Source: Halorubrum sp. CSM-61
GTDB taxonomy: Archaea > Halobacteriota > Halobacteria > Halobacteriales > Haloferacaceae
DNA: 64,000 nucleotides
Direction: 5' to 3'
NCBI RefSeq assembly: GCF_003781945.1
Contig: NZ_RJJW01000009.1
Location: 101,993 to 165,992, forward strand
This document shows, one piece after another, positions 43,736 to 53,532 of the stretch (position 1 is the first letter of the stretch; every line of letters starts with the position of its first letter). Position numbers and translations under genes: made by a program. Below the pieces are notes generated by a model. The model searched no databases and was not told the origin of the DNA. It worked only from the letters and a program-made list of their open reading frames with translations.

Positions 43736-45535
43736 CTACTCCAGATCGAGCAGCGCCGCGACCTCGTCGAGGTACCCGTCGTAGATCCCGACGGCCGACT
43801 CGATCGGGTCGGGCGAGGCCATGTCGATCCCCGCGAGTTCGACGACGTCGAGGGGGTAGTCGGAGCCGCCGGCCCGCAGCATCTCGCGGTAGTCGGCCGC
43901 GGCCTCCTCGCCCTCCGCCAAGACGCGCTCGACGATCGCGGCGGCCGCGGAGATGCCGGTCGCGTACTGGTAGACGTAAAAATTATAGTAGAAGTGCGGA
44001 ATCCGCTCCCACTCGCGTTCGATGCCGCCGGTCAGCTCCGCGGGCGCGTAGTAGTCGCCCTTCAGGTCGGCGTAGATCTCGTCGAAGGCGTCGGGCGTGA
44101 GCGCCTCGCCGGCCTCGACGCGCTCGTGGATCCGCTGTTCGAACGCCGCGAACATCGTCTGGCGGAACAGCGTCGAGCGGAAGCGTTCGAGGTACTCGTC
44201 GAGCACGTGGGTGCGGAGCTCGTCGTCCTCGACCGTGTCGAGCAGGTGGTGGGTGAGCAGGGTCTCGTTGACGGTGGAGGCGATCTCGGCGACGAAGATC
44301 TCGTAGCTCGCGTCGTGCCACGGCTGGGCGTCGCCCGCGAGCTCGGAGTGCATCGAGTGGCCGAGCTCGTGGGCTAAGGTGTACATCGAGGAGATGTCGT
44401 CCTGGTAGTTCATCAGGATGAACGGCTGGGTGTCGTAGGTGCCCGAGGAGAACGCGCCCGAGCGCTTCCCGCGGTTCTCGTACACGTCGACCCACCGCGA
44501 GTCGAGCCCCTCGGCCATCCGCTCCTGGTACGCCTCGCCCAGCGGCGCGACCGCCTCGATCACCCACTCGCGGGCCTGCTCGTACTCCACGTCGGGGCCC
44601 TGATCGCCCGTCAGCGACATGTAGAGGTCGTGGCTCTCCAGTTGGTCGACGCCGAGCGCCTCCGCCTTCAGCTCGGCGTGGCGGTGGAGCACGTCGAGGT
44701 TGTCGCCGACGCTGTCGACGAGGGTGTCGTACACCTCGACCGGGACGTTCGAGCCGTCGAGCGCGGCCTCGCGCGCGGAGTCGTAGCCGCGGATCTCGGC
44801 GCTGGTCGCGTGCTCGCGGACGGCCTTCTCCAAGGATGTGCCGACCGTGTTTCGGACGCTCGCCCACTCGTCGTAGAACGTCTCGTGGACGCGCTCGCGG
44901 AACTCGCGGTCCGGGTTCTTCTGGAGCTTCGTGAAGTTCGCCTGCGTGATCTCGACTTCCTCGCCGTCGGGATCCTCGACGACGCCGTAGGTCATGTCGG
45001 CGTTCGTCAGCATCGAGTAGATCTCGCTCGGTGCGTCGGTGACCTCCGATAAGTCGGCGAGCACCTCCTCGACCTCCGCCGAGCGCGTGTGCGCTTTCAT
45101 CCGCAACACGTCGTCGAGGTAGTGCTCGTACTCTTCGAGGGCTGGCTCGGCGTCGAGGAAGGCCGATACGTCTTCCTCAGAGAGCGACTGGAGCTCCGGC
45201 TCGAGGTAGGAGACCGCGCTCGACGCCTCGGAGCCGAGCGAGGACGCCTTCGCGGACATCGCCTGGTACTCCTGGTTCCGGGTGTCCTCGGCGCTGCGGA
45301 GCCGGGCGTACGTCGTCACTCGCTGGAGGTCGCGGAAGATCTCCTCGCGCAGCTCCAGCAGTTCGAGGAGGGTGGCGGCGTCGTCGGCGACGCGGCCCTC
45401 GTAGGCCGCCAGCTCCTCGATCCGGTCAGATACCTCTTCGTACGCGTCCTCCCACGCCTCGTCGTCGGCGTAGATGCTCTCCAGATCCCACTTGTACGAC
45501 TCGTCGATATCGGATCGCTCGGGAACCGAACTCAT
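43736..45535 (-). CDS. pepF: Oligoendopeptidase F (M3 family)
   Basis: 599 aa, normal for PepF. Cytosolic zinc peptidase that degrades short peptides. Start SDIDESYKWDLESIYADDEA, a helical N-domain and the catalytic M3 motif YTLAHELGHSMHSELAGD (HELGH) near residue 385. A third ligand Glu lies about 25 residues on (EIFVAEIASTVNETLL), and the C-terminal region has HFYYNFYVYQYATGISAAAA (the Tyr/His-rich substrate site). The active site is intact. No signal peptide. The stop is close to the repeat element at 43.6 kb. Confidence 0.95.
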   Translation of the reverse strand: MSSVPERSDIDESYKWDLESIYADDEAWEDAYEEVSDRIEELAAYEGRVADDAATLLELLELREEIFRDLQRVTTYARLRSAEDTRNQEYQAMSAKASSLGSEASSAVSYLEPELQSLSEEDVSAFLDAEPALEEYEHYLDDVLRMKAHTRSAEVEEVLADLSEVTDAPSEIYSMLTNADMTYGVVEDPDGEEVEITQANFTKLQKNPDREFRERVHETFYDEWASVRNTVGTSLEKAVREHATSAEIRGYDSAREAALDGSNVPVEVYDTLVDSVGDNLDVLHRHAELKAEALGVDQLESHDLYMSLTGDQGPDVEYEQAREWVIEAVAPLGEAYQERMAEGLDSRWVDVYENRGKRSGAFSSGTYDTQPFILMNYQDDISSMYTLAHELGHSMHSELAGDAQPWHDASYEIFVAEIASTVNETLLTHHLLDTVEDDELRTHVLDEYLERFRSTLFRQTMFAAFEQRIHERVEAGEALTPDAFDEIYADLKGDYYAPAELTGGIEREWERIPHFYYNFYVYQYATGISAAAAIVERVLAEGEEAAADYREMLRAGGSDYPLDVVELAGIDMASPDPIESAVGIYDGYLDEVAALLDLE

Positions 45536-45604
45536 ACCACGGGGTTCGCCCCCGGGACACTAAGCGTTGTCAAACGCGGAAGTCCGCGCGAGCGGTGGAC
45601 GGTC

Positions 45605-46078
45605 TCACTCTCCCGCCGTCCACTCCGCGAGGTCGACGACGAGCACGAGCGCGTCCTCGCCGTCCCGGTAGTAGTTGGAGATGCGCCGGATCGGGTCGAA
45701 CCCCTCGTCCGCGTACAGCGAGCGCGCGGCCGCGTTGCCCTCGCGGACCTCGAGTCGCACGACTGCGACGCCGACGGTGCGGAGGCGCGCGAGCGCGGAG
45801 CGGAGCAGGGTCCGGCCGAGCCCCTCCTCGCGCGCCTCGGGGTGGACCGCGAGGTCCTTCACGTGGCCGATGTCGCGCCCGTGGTTCGGGGTCGAGTCCG
45901 CGACGACGTAGCCGACGACCGCCCCCTCCCGCTCCGCGACGAGGAACGCGGGCTCGTCGAGCAACCGCTCGAAGGCGTCGTACGGCCACGGGTCCGAGAA
46001 GCACGCGCGCTCGATCCGCACCACGGCGAGGAGGTCGGCGCGCTCGACCGGCCGGACGGTCGCGTCCACGGGGGTCAC
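45605..46078 (-). CDS. rimI: RimI-type ribosomal-protein N-acetyltransferase
   Basis: 157 aa GNAT enzyme. Motifs: ADLLAVVRIERACFSDPWPY (RimI-type FSDPWPYDAF), HVKDLAVHPEAREEGLGRTL (R-E-GLG, acetyl-CoA loop) and LEVREGNAAARSLYADEGFD with a late RRISNYYRDGEDALVLVVDL (the YYRDGEDA end typical of RimI/Ard1). Archaeal versions acetylate N-termini broadly. The GTG at 46076-46078 gives the family N-terminus, TPVDATVRPVERAD; no ATG fits. It is same-strand and adjacent to pepF, 69 bp away. Confidence 0.88.
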   Translation of the reverse strand: MTPVDATVRPVERADLLAVVRIERACFSDPWPYDAFERLLDEPAFLVAEREGAVVGYVVADSTPNHGRDIGHVKDLAVHPEAREEGLGRTLLRSALARLRTVGVAVVRLEVREGNAAARSLYADEGFDPIRRISNYYRDGEDALVLVVDLAEWTAGE

Positions 46079-46167
46079 GGGCCGGATTGGCGGCCGGGAA
46101 AAATAAACGCGACGGGACGGCGCGGCGCCCCCGAAGCGACGCCGCCGCGCCGACCGCGCCGCCGCCG

Positions 46168-47802
46168 TCACCCGTCGATCCAGGGCTCGCCCGCGTCGGC
46201 CGCGTCCGGGTCGGGACCCCGGACCACGAAGCACGCCCCGTCGGGGACCCGCACGTCGTCGGGGATTCCCACGTCGTCGGAGCTCGCCGGGGCGGCGTCG
46301 TCGCCCCGGAGCTCGACCGTCCAGCCGTGCGACTCGACGACCTCGCGGACGATGTCGAGGCCGTAGCCCGTCCCGTCCTCGCGGGTCGTGAATCCCGGAT
46401 CGAAGACCGCCTCGCGGTCCTCGGGATCGATCCCCGGCCCGTCGTCGGCGACGAGGAACCCCTCCTCGGTCGCGGTCACGAGAACGGTGAGGGGGGCGTC
46501 TTCGCCGCCGTCGGTTCGCCGGACGTCGACCGGCCGACCGCCTCTCTCATCGCCCGGAACGGCGTGTTCGGTCGCGTTCCGGAACAGGTTCTCGAGCGCC
46601 TGCCGCAGGCGACCGCGGTCGCCGCGGACTCGGGCGTCCGCGCCCACGACGAGCCTCGCGTCCGGGCTCCCGGCGGTGTCCCACGCCTCGCGGGCGACGC
46701 CGGCGAGCGCGAACTCGGTCGGCTCGTCGATCCCGGTGCCCTGTCGGGCGAGCGTCAGCAGCTCGGAAACCAGCTGGTCGATCCGGTCGACGGCGCGCTC
46801 GCCGCGCTCTAAGGGCTCGGTGTCGTCTTTCAGCCGCGCCATCTCCATCGATCCCCGGATCACCGACAGCGGGTTCCGGAGGTCGTGCGAGACGATGCTG
46901 GCGAACCGGTCGAGCCGCTCGTTGCGGTCGGTGAGGCGGCGCTCGCGCGCCTTCCGCTCGCTCACGTCCCGCGAGTTGATGAGCAGGTGTCCGACCGAGG
47001 CGTCGGCCGGGAGCGACCGGGTCCGGGACTCCAGCCAGACCCAGTCGCCGTCGGCGGTGCGGTAGCGGTACTCCAACGTGGGCGTCGCGTCGGGCTCGTT
47101 GAGGGCGCGGTAGAACCGCTCCGTCACGCGCTCGCGGTCGTCGGGGTGGACGTAGCCGAGCGGCGAGCGCCCCACGGTCGACCCCTGCTCGTAGCCGATC
47201 ACCTCCTCGACGGACGGGCTCTCGTACCGGACTCGGCCGTCCTCGTCGACGACGGTGACCAGGTCCGTCCCGTACTCCAGGAACTCCCGGAACCGCTCCG
47301 GGAAGGTCGCCTCCGAGTCGACGCGGCGCGCGGTGACGACGCGGCCGCCGAACTCGGGGGCCAGCTCCTCGTCGACGACGGACTCGACCCAGACGAACCC
47401 GCCGTTCGCGTGGCGGAGCCGGTGGGTGACGACGCGGTCGGTCGCGACCGCGGAGAGCGCGTCCGAGACGGGATCGCGGTCGTTCGGGTGGACGCGCTCC
47501 AGCAGGTCCTCGCCGACGAGGGCCGCCCGCTCGACCCCGAGCACCGCGGGCACCGACGGCCCGGCGAACAGCACCTCGCCGTCGACCGCGACGGCCGCGA
47601 CGAATCGGTCGGTGCCCGGAACGGACGGACCGGTCGACGCGGCGGAGCCGGCCGATTCGACCGCGTCTGACCGTCCATCCTCGCCGGCCCAGGACTCGCC
47701 GCCCTCACCCGCCGATCCGGGGACGGAGCCGTCGCCGGTCGATTTCCGGCGGTCGTCGTCGGCGCGGGCGGTCGACGGGCGGTCGGTTGGACGGAGAGTC
47801 AC
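46168..47802 (-). CDS. PAS-domain sensor histidine kinase
   Basis: 544 aa soluble kinase. A disordered Ser/Ala/Gly N-terminus (about 1-55), PAS1 (about 55-155, DRFVAAVAVDGEVLFAGPSV), PAS2 (about 170-285, VTVVDEDGRVRYESPSVEEV and YRTADGDWVWLESRTRSL), HisKA with FASIVSHDLRNPLSVIRGSM (phospho-His near 305) and HATPase with LENLFRNATEHAV (N-box), FLVADDGPGIDPEDREAVF (G1) and GTGYGLDIVREVVESHGW (G2). No membrane segment, so a cytosolic signal is sensed. No response regulator adjoins. The catalytic residues are intact. Confidence 0.9.
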   Translation of the reverse strand: MTLRPTDRPSTARADDDRRKSTGDGSVPGSAGEGGESWAGEDGRSDAVESAGSAASTGPSVPGTDRFVAAVAVDGEVLFAGPSVPAVLGVERAALVGEDLLERVHPNDRDPVSDALSAVATDRVVTHRLRHANGGFVWVESVVDEELAPEFGGRVVTARRVDSEATFPERFREFLEYGTDLVTVVDEDGRVRYESPSVEEVIGYEQGSTVGRSPLGYVHPDDRERVTERFYRALNEPDATPTLEYRYRTADGDWVWLESRTRSLPADASVGHLLINSRDVSERKARERRLTDRNERLDRFASIVSHDLRNPLSVIRGSMEMARLKDDTEPLERGERAVDRIDQLVSELLTLARQGTGIDEPTEFALAGVAREAWDTAGSPDARLVVGADARVRGDRGRLRQALENLFRNATEHAVPGDERGGRPVDVRRTDGGEDAPLTVLVTATEEGFLVADDGPGIDPEDREAVFDPGFTTREDGTGYGLDIVREVVESHGWTVELRGDDAAPASSDDVGIPDDVRVPDGACFVVRGPDPDAADAGEPWIDG

Positions 47803-47938
47803 GCTGATTCGGTTCCTCCTTCGGACGCGATCGGATAAAGCTGCGCCTTAAATATATCAAATGTGATAACGAGAAGGGAATTCCGCTGCCTGCGGCCGAT
47901 CTCCTGTCATCGGATCGGAGAGTCACCCGTTCCGACTT

Positions 47939-48745
47939 TTAAACCTCCTCGACCACGTCCGCCGACTCCCACGCGTCGGCGAACCCGTCGCTCACGCGGG
48001 TCGCGAAGCCGCGGTCGCGCAGGTCGAGCATCCCGAAGAGGCGGTCCGGCGCGAGCGGGTCGGACACCTCCAGACACACCTCCTCGCCGTCGATGAGGTA
48101 GAAGTTCCCGTACACGTCGTCGGTCACGCGGAGCGCGAACGCGCCCTGCGCCATCGCGAGCACGGCGTGGTCCTCGTCGATCGCGACCAGCGCGTCGTCG
48201 AACATCGCGGGCGACAGCAGCACGGAGACGTCGACGCCGCGCCGGATCGCCGAGAGCAGCCGGTCGAGGAGGACCGGCCCCTCGCGGTCCACCTCGAACT
48301 GCGAGGAGACCTCGGTGGCCACGACCACGAGCGACTCCGAGGCGGCGTCGATCCGCTCGAAGAGGAGGTCGAGCGAGTCGTCGGCGCCGACGGCGGCGGT
48401 CCAGAACCGGTCGTCGGCCGTCTCCGCGTCGGCCAGCCGGTCGATCAGCTCGCGTTTCCCCGACTCGTACGTCTCGATCCGGCGCTCCAGCTCCCGGCGC
48501 TTGGCCTCGACGAGCCGGTCGACGGCGACCGCGGGCTCGACCGGCGCGTACCGCTTCGGCTCCCGGTCGCCCTGGACGCGGACGAGCCCACGGGACTCTA
48601 ACCCGCCGAGCGCGTCGTAGATGCGTCCCTTCGGCACGTCGCTTTCGGCGGCGGCGTCGGCGGCGGTCCCGGTGCCGAGCGCCAGCAGCCCGCGGTACGC
48701 GCGGTCCTCGTAGCTCGACAGTCCCAGATCGCGAAGCGACTCCAT
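47939..48745 (-). CDS. TrmB family transcriptional regulator
   Basis: 268 aa. N-terminal winged helix: LRDLGLSSYEDRAYRGLLAL, GRIYDALGGLESRGLVRVQ (TrmB signature G-IYD-L--L---G-V). A helical coiled section (RRELERRIETYESGKRELID) joins it to a C-terminal sugar-sensing-like domain containing SLVVVATEVSSQFEVDR, VDVSVLLSPAMFDDALVAID and GNFYLIDGEEVCLEVSDPLA. It is divergently placed from the S-layer-like/RND pair, whose transcription it probably controls (inference). ATG 48745 starts the HTH; the longer frame is not conserved. Confidence 0.88.
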   Translation of the reverse strand: MESLRDLGLSSYEDRAYRGLLALGTGTAADAAAESDVPKGRIYDALGGLESRGLVRVQGDREPKRYAPVEPAVAVDRLVEAKRRELERRIETYESGKRELIDRLADAETADDRFWTAAVGADDSLDLLFERIDAASESLVVVATEVSSQFEVDREGPVLLDRLLSAIRRGVDVSVLLSPAMFDDALVAIDEDHAVLAMAQGAFALRVTDDVYGNFYLIDGEEVCLEVSDPLAPDRLFGMLDLRDRGFATRVSDGFADAWESADVVEEV

Positions 48746-48961
48746 GCGGCGAGCTACGCCGAGGCTATATAAATGAGTGGCGCTAAAACGAGGATCGGTT
48801 TCGGTGGCAACGAGCCGCCGTCTCGGAACGAATCCGAATCGAGCCGAGAGAACGCGGTTCCTCACCTCTGATCATTCCGCGAATTTTCTGAAAACTGATA
48901 CGATGTTTCAGTAGGTTCCCGAAGGGTATTACGTCGGCGCGGCAAACAACGGACAACCGAT

Positions 48962-50731
48962 ATGAGTCGCATCCGGAGGGTCGCGGTCGTCGCGCTGGTC
49001 TGCTGTCTGCTGACGGCCGGCACCGCGCTGGTCGCCGCCAACGACACGGTCAGCGGCGACCCCGACATCGAGGCGTTCGCGCCCGAGACGGCGTTCGTCC
49101 CCGGCGAGGAGTCGACGCTGCAGGTGAGCCTGAACAACCGCGGCGAGGTCGACGAGGAGGGGTTCGACGACCTCGAGAGCGAGGTGGTGACCGCCCACGA
49201 GACCACCGCCCGGATCCTCGCCGGCGACGAGACCGACCGCGACGTGCCCTTCGACGTGCGCACCGACGAGCAGACCGTCGGCGACGTGCCGCGGGGGGTC
49301 ACCGGCCCGATCGACTTCACCGTCGTCCCCGACGAGGACGCGGAGCCGGGCGTGTACCGAGTCCCGATCCGGCTGGAGTACCGGAACGTCTACAACGCGG
49401 AGGACGACAGCGGCGCGACCCTCCGCGACGAGCGCGTCGTGACCGAGACCGTGTTCGTCGAGGTGGATATCACCGACCGCGCGCAGTTCGCGGTCACCGC
49501 CGTCGACGGCGCGGTGCAGGCCGGCGACACCGGCGTGGTGAACGTGACGATGCGGAACGTGCAGAACGAGAGCGCCCGCGAGGCCTCGGTGACGGCGACG
49601 CCTGTCGACGCCGACCTCACCTTCGCCACCGACGCCGAGAGCACGGAGACGTACGTCGACGACTGGGCGCCCGACGAGAATCGCACGCTCACGTACCGGC
49701 TCGACGCCGCGGCCGACGCGACGCCGCGCGCCTCGACGCTGGAGTTCGACGTGGAGTACCGCGACGCCGAGCGCGCCGACGCGACCGCCCGGACGGTCCG
49801 GACCGGGGTGACGCCGCTCTCGCGGCAGGCGTTCGACGTGACCGGCCTGAACAGCTCGCTGGAGGTCGGCAAGGACGGCTCGTTCGCGGTCGAGGTCCGC
49901 AACGACGGCCCCCGTCCGGTGGAGAACGCCGTCGTCGCCTTCGACAACGAGGCGCCGGCGCCGGAGGGCGTCGGCGCGGAGACGGTCCCGGCCGACGAGA
50001 ACGTCGTCCCCCGCGAGACGCGGGTGACCGTCGGCGACCTCGCGGTCGGCGAGACCGCGACGGCGACGTTCGACGCCGGGATCCGCAGCGACGCGAACCC
50101 GGGGAACCGGACGCTCAACCTCGCCGTGCGCTACCGCGGGCTCGACGACGACGTGGTCGTCTCCGACGCGTCCGACGTGGTCGTCGGAGTCACCCCGGAG
50201 CGGGAGGCGTTCGCCGTCTCGCTGGCCGCGCCGAGCGGCGACGAGGCGGACGAAGGCGGTAACGGGACCGGGACCTCGGTCGCGCCGGGCGAGACCGCGC
50301 GGTACGACGTGGTCGTCCGCAACACCGGCTCGGAGCCGGTCTCGGACGTGCAGGCGAAGCTGTTCGTCGACGAGCCCGTCTCCTCGGACGACGACGAGGC
50401 GTTCGTCACCTCGTTAGACCCGGGCGAGGAGACGACGCTCACCTTCGAGGTGAGCGCCGACGGCGGGGCCGCACGGAAGACGTACGCCGCCGCTGTCGAC
50501 TTCCGGTACGACGACGCCGACGGCGACGAGCAGCTCTCGGACACCTACCGGCTCCCCGTCGAGGTCGCGACCGACGACGGTGGCAGCGTGCTTCGGTCCC
50601 CGACCGGGATCGTCGCCCTGCTGAGCGCGCTCGCGCTCGGCGCCGCGGCGGTCTGGAAGCGCGGCCGGGTGAGCCGAGCGCTCTCGCGGCTCCGCGAGCG
50701 GGCCCGCGACCGGTTCGGCGGCGACCGGTAG
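48962..50731 (+). CDS. Exported S-layer-like (COG1361/CARDB-type) protein
   Basis: 589 aa. Sec signal (RIRRVAVVALVCCLLTAGTA, about 1-25), a long beta-sandwich region of repeated immunoglobulin-like units (DPDIEAFAPETAFVPGEEST, FDVTGLNSSLEVGKDGSFAV, VSLAAPSGDEADE), and a C-terminal membrane helix (SPTGIVALLSALALGAAAVW, about 550-575) with a basic tail. The CARDB/COG1361 organisation is common in haloarchaeal surface proteins that accompany RND transporters. The stop (TAG 50729-50731) directly abuts the transporter ATG, implying joint translation. Probable outside subunit of the exporter. Confidence 0.85.
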   Translation: MSRIRRVAVVALVCCLLTAGTALVAANDTVSGDPDIEAFAPETAFVPGEESTLQVSLNNRGEVDEEGFDDLESEVVTAHETTARILAGDETDRDVPFDVRTDEQTVGDVPRGVTGPIDFTVVPDEDAEPGVYRVPIRLEYRNVYNAEDDSGATLRDERVVTETVFVEVDITDRAQFAVTAVDGAVQAGDTGVVNVTMRNVQNESAREASVTATPVDADLTFATDAESTETYVDDWAPDENRTLTYRLDAAADATPRASTLEFDVEYRDAERADATARTVRTGVTPLSRQAFDVTGLNSSLEVGKDGSFAVEVRNDGPRPVENAVVAFDNEAPAPEGVGAETVPADENVVPRETRVTVGDLAVGETATATFDAGIRSDANPGNRTLNLAVRYRGLDDDVVVSDASDVVVGVTPEREAFAVSLAAPSGDEADEGGNGTGTSVAPGETARYDVVVRNTGSEPVSDVQAKLFVDEPVSSDDDEAFVTSLDPGEETTLTFEVSADGGAARKTYAAAVDFRYDDADGDEQLSDTYRLPVEVATDDGGSVLRSPTGIVALLSALALGAAAVWKRGRVSRALSRLRERARDRFGGDR

Positions 50732-53350
50732 ATGTCGGGCGCAGAGCGCCTCTTCCTGGAGGTCACCGACCGCGTCGTCGACCGGCCGAAGCGGGTCGTC
50801 GTCGCCTGCCTGATCGTCACGGCGCTTTTCGCGCCCGGGATGGCCCTGCTGGAGTCAGAGGCCGGCAGCGACCAGTTCACCGAGGGGATCGACGAGGCCG
50901 ACGCGCTCGACCGGGTGAACGAGCAGTTCGAGCCCGCGTTCGGCGGCGACGAGCCGACGACGCAGCTGATCCAGCGGGACGGCAACGTGCTCGACCGGCG
51001 CGGCCTGCTGGCGATGTTGACGGCGGCCGAGCGGCTGGAGGACAGAGACGACCTCCGGGTGACCGAGGTGTCCGCCCCGGCGATGGACGTGGCGACCGAG
51101 CTCGACGGGGACGTGGAGACCGCGGCCGACGCGCGCGACGCGGTCGAGCGCGCCAGCGAGGGGGAGATCGACGACGCGGTCGACGCTGCCGCCGAGGACC
51201 CCGGCTTCGACACGCTGCTCTCCGACGACTACAACCGGGAGTCCCAGACCGCCTCCGCCGCGCTCGGCGTCGTCACGCACTCGTTCCCGGCGTCGGCCGA
51301 CGCGCAGTCGCTCCAGCTGGAGGCGCGCGACGTCGCCGAGCGCGGCCCCGGCGACGTCACCGCCTTCGGGAGCGGCGTCGTCGACGACGAGTTCGCGCAG
51401 GTGATCTTCGACTCGCTCGCGATCGTCGTGCCGGCGGCGCTCGCCGTCATCCTCGGGCTGTTGGCGTACGCGTACCGAGACCCGTTCGACTTCGTCTTGG
51501 GCGGTGTCGCGCTCCTGATGACCGTGGTCTGGACGTTCGGGTTCACCGGCTACGCCGGCATCGCCTTCTCGGACGTGCTGATCTCGGTTCCCGTCCTCCT
51601 GCTCGCGATCGGGATCGACTTCGGGATCCACACGGTGAACCGCTACCGCGAGGAGCGCGCGGAGGGGGTCGAACCGACGACCGCGATGCGCGACGCGCTC
51701 GGCCAGCTGACGGTCGCGTACTCGATCATCGCGGGGACGACGATCATCGGGTTCCTCGCGAACCTGACCAGCGCGCTCGACCCGCTTCGGGAGTTCGGGC
51801 TCGTCGCCGGAATCGGCATCTGTTTCACCCTCGTCATCTTCGTCGGCTTCCTCCCCGCGGCGAAGCTGCTCGTCGACCGCTGGCGCGCGGAGCGGTCGAT
51901 CCCCGCGTTCGGCTCCCGCCCGCTCGGCTCCGAGGACTCGGCGCTCGGTCGACTGCTCCCGTCGCTGACCGCGATCTCCCGGCCGGCCCCCGCGGTCTTC
52001 CTCGCCGTCGTCCTCCTCCTGACCGCCGGCGCGGCCGGGTACGGAGCGGGCGTCGACACCACCTTCGACGACGACGACTTCCTGCCGCCGAGCGACCAGC
52101 CCGGCTACGTCGACTACTTCCCCGGCCCGATGCGGCCCGGCGAGTACACCGCGACCGAGACGATCGACTTCCTCTCCGAGAACTTCGCCACGAGCGAGGA
52201 CGACACCGTGACCGTCTACGTCGAGCGGCGGATGACGAGCGACGCCGCCCTCCGGAGCCTCGACCGCGCGGAGCGCGACCCGCCCGACACGTTCGTCGAG
52301 GCCGACGGCCGCGCCAGCGCCACCGGCGTCACCGACGCGATCGACGGCTACGCCGACGAGAACCCCGAGTTCGAACGCCTCGTCGACGAGTCGTCGCTGG
52401 ACGACGGCCCCCCGAACCGGAACCTCGACCGGATCTACGGCGAGCTGCGCGACTCCGGGTACGCCGGGTTCACGGGCGAGTACCTCGCGGACGACGACCG
52501 GGCCACGCGCGTGGTGTACGACGTGGAGTCGGACGCCGCCGACGCGGAGATCACCGCCGACGCCCGCGCGGTGGCCGACCGCTACCGCGGCGACGCCACC
52601 GCCACCGGCCAGATCGTCGTCTTCCAAGCGGTGAGCGAGACGATCTTCGACTCGGCGATCGTCTCGCTGTCGGCCGCCCTGGGGCTCTCGGCGCTCCTCC
52701 TCATCGTCCTGTTCCGGCTGTTCCTCGGGAGTCCGGCGCTCGGGCTCGTCACGCTCCTCCCCGTGGCGGTCACCGTCGCAGCCCTCACCGCCACGATGCG
52801 GCTGGCCGGGATCCCCTTCAACGCGCTCACGGCGACGATCCTCTCTATCACCATCGGGCTCGGGGTCGACTACACGGTCCACGTCGCCCACCGCTTCCAC
52901 GACGAGTACGTCGAGTGCGGCGACGCCGACGCCGCGGTCGAGACCACGCTCCGGGGCACCGGCGGCGCGCTCACCGGCACCATGGCGACCACCGCGCTCG
53001 GCACGGGCGTGCTCGTGCTCGCGATCACCCCGATCCTCGGCCAGTTCGGCCTCCTGACCGCCGCGAGCATCTCGCTCGCGTACGTCGCCTCGCTGGTGGT
53101 GTTGCCCCCGGCGCTCGTCGTCTGGGCCGCCGCCGTCGAGCGTCGCCCCGGCCTGCTGTGGATCGGGCGGGTGATCGGCGGGGTCGGGTCCGGGAGCGAG
53201 GGCGCCGACCGCACCGCCGAGGACGCGCGCACCGACGGCGGGGTCGTCGACGGCGATGAAGGGGACCGTTTCGAGTGGAGTCCAATCCTCGAGGAGGCGG
53301 GTCGTCGGAACGACGGCACCGATCTCGACGACCGCAGTCAGAAGCGTTAA
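50732..53350 (+). CDS. RND superfamily (MMPL-type) exporter
   Basis: 872 aa with about twelve helices in two halves. Each half has an exported loop (residues about 35-235 and 430-640) followed by a helix cluster of five or six: IVVPAALAVILGLLAYAYRD, VLLLAIGIDFGIHTVNRYRE (the MMPL proton-relay-like GIDFGIH), then LSITIGLGVDYTVHVAHRFH in the second half (GLGVDY). It is placed with the S-layer-like partner and a divergent TrmB regulator, as in haloarchaeal lipid/glycolipid-type exporters. Substrate unknown. A polar C-terminal tail of about 60 residues is cytosolic. Confidence 0.9.
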   Translation: MSGAERLFLEVTDRVVDRPKRVVVACLIVTALFAPGMALLESEAGSDQFTEGIDEADALDRVNEQFEPAFGGDEPTTQLIQRDGNVLDRRGLLAMLTAAERLEDRDDLRVTEVSAPAMDVATELDGDVETAADARDAVERASEGEIDDAVDAAAEDPGFDTLLSDDYNRESQTASAALGVVTHSFPASADAQSLQLEARDVAERGPGDVTAFGSGVVDDEFAQVIFDSLAIVVPAALAVILGLLAYAYRDPFDFVLGGVALLMTVVWTFGFTGYAGIAFSDVLISVPVLLLAIGIDFGIHTVNRYREERAEGVEPTTAMRDALGQLTVAYSIIAGTTIIGFLANLTSALDPLREFGLVAGIGICFTLVIFVGFLPAAKLLVDRWRAERSIPAFGSRPLGSEDSALGRLLPSLTAISRPAPAVFLAVVLLLTAGAAGYGAGVDTTFDDDDFLPPSDQPGYVDYFPGPMRPGEYTATETIDFLSENFATSEDDTVTVYVERRMTSDAALRSLDRAERDPPDTFVEADGRASATGVTDAIDGYADENPEFERLVDESSLDDGPPNRNLDRIYGELRDSGYAGFTGEYLADDDRATRVVYDVESDAADAEITADARAVADRYRGDATATGQIVVFQAVSETIFDSAIVSLSAALGLSALLLIVLFRLFLGSPALGLVTLLPVAVTVAALTATMRLAGIPFNALTATILSITIGLGVDYTVHVAHRFHDEYVECGDADAAVETTLRGTGGALTGTMATTALGTGVLVLAITPILGQFGLLTAASISLAYVASLVVLPPALVVWAAAVERRPGLLWIGRVIGGVGSGSEGADRTAEDARTDGGVVDGDEGDRFEWSPILEEAGRRNDGTDLDDRSQKR

Positions 53351-53377
53351 ACGCTCGCCGCGGATATCCGAGCGTGA

Positions 53378-53450
53378 GGGCGCGTAGCTCAGCGGACAGA
53401 GCACTTGGTTCCGGACCAAGATGCCGCGGGTTCAAATCCCGTCGCGCCCG
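53378..53450 (+). tRNA. tRNA-Arg (anticodon CCG)
   Basis: The cloverleaf is clear. Acceptor GGGCGCG pairs with CGCGCCC (53443-53449) and the discriminator is G53450. The D stem is GCTC/GAGC, the anticodon stem CTTGG/CCAAG encloses loop TTCCGGA (anticodon CCG), and the T stem GCGGG/CCCGT encloses loop TTCAAAT. No intron is seen; no CCA is encoded. The 3' end is duplicated downstream (53517-53532), suggesting use as an integration site. Confidence 0.95.
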
Positions 53451-53516
53451 TTCCTTCACTTCGTTCAGTCACGGGCGCGACTGACCCTCGCTCGTTCGCT
53501 CCGCTCACTCGCGAGG

Positions 53517-53532
53517 ATCCCGTCGCGCCCGT
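53517..53532 (+). repeat. 16-bp copy of the tRNA-Arg 3' end (att-like)
   Basis: ATCCCGTCGCGCCCGT occurs at 53436-53451 in the tRNA and again here, 81 bp downstream. Haloarchaeal integrative elements commonly recombine at tRNA 3' ends. It may be a boundary scar of the accessory island that follows. The other boundary was not found in the window. Confidence 0.6.

Noticed and set aside
50855..53419. Long reverse-strand open frame opposite the RND transporter.
   Set aside because: Very Arg/Asp/Gly-rich translation with no family resemblance; antisense to a clearly coding gene.
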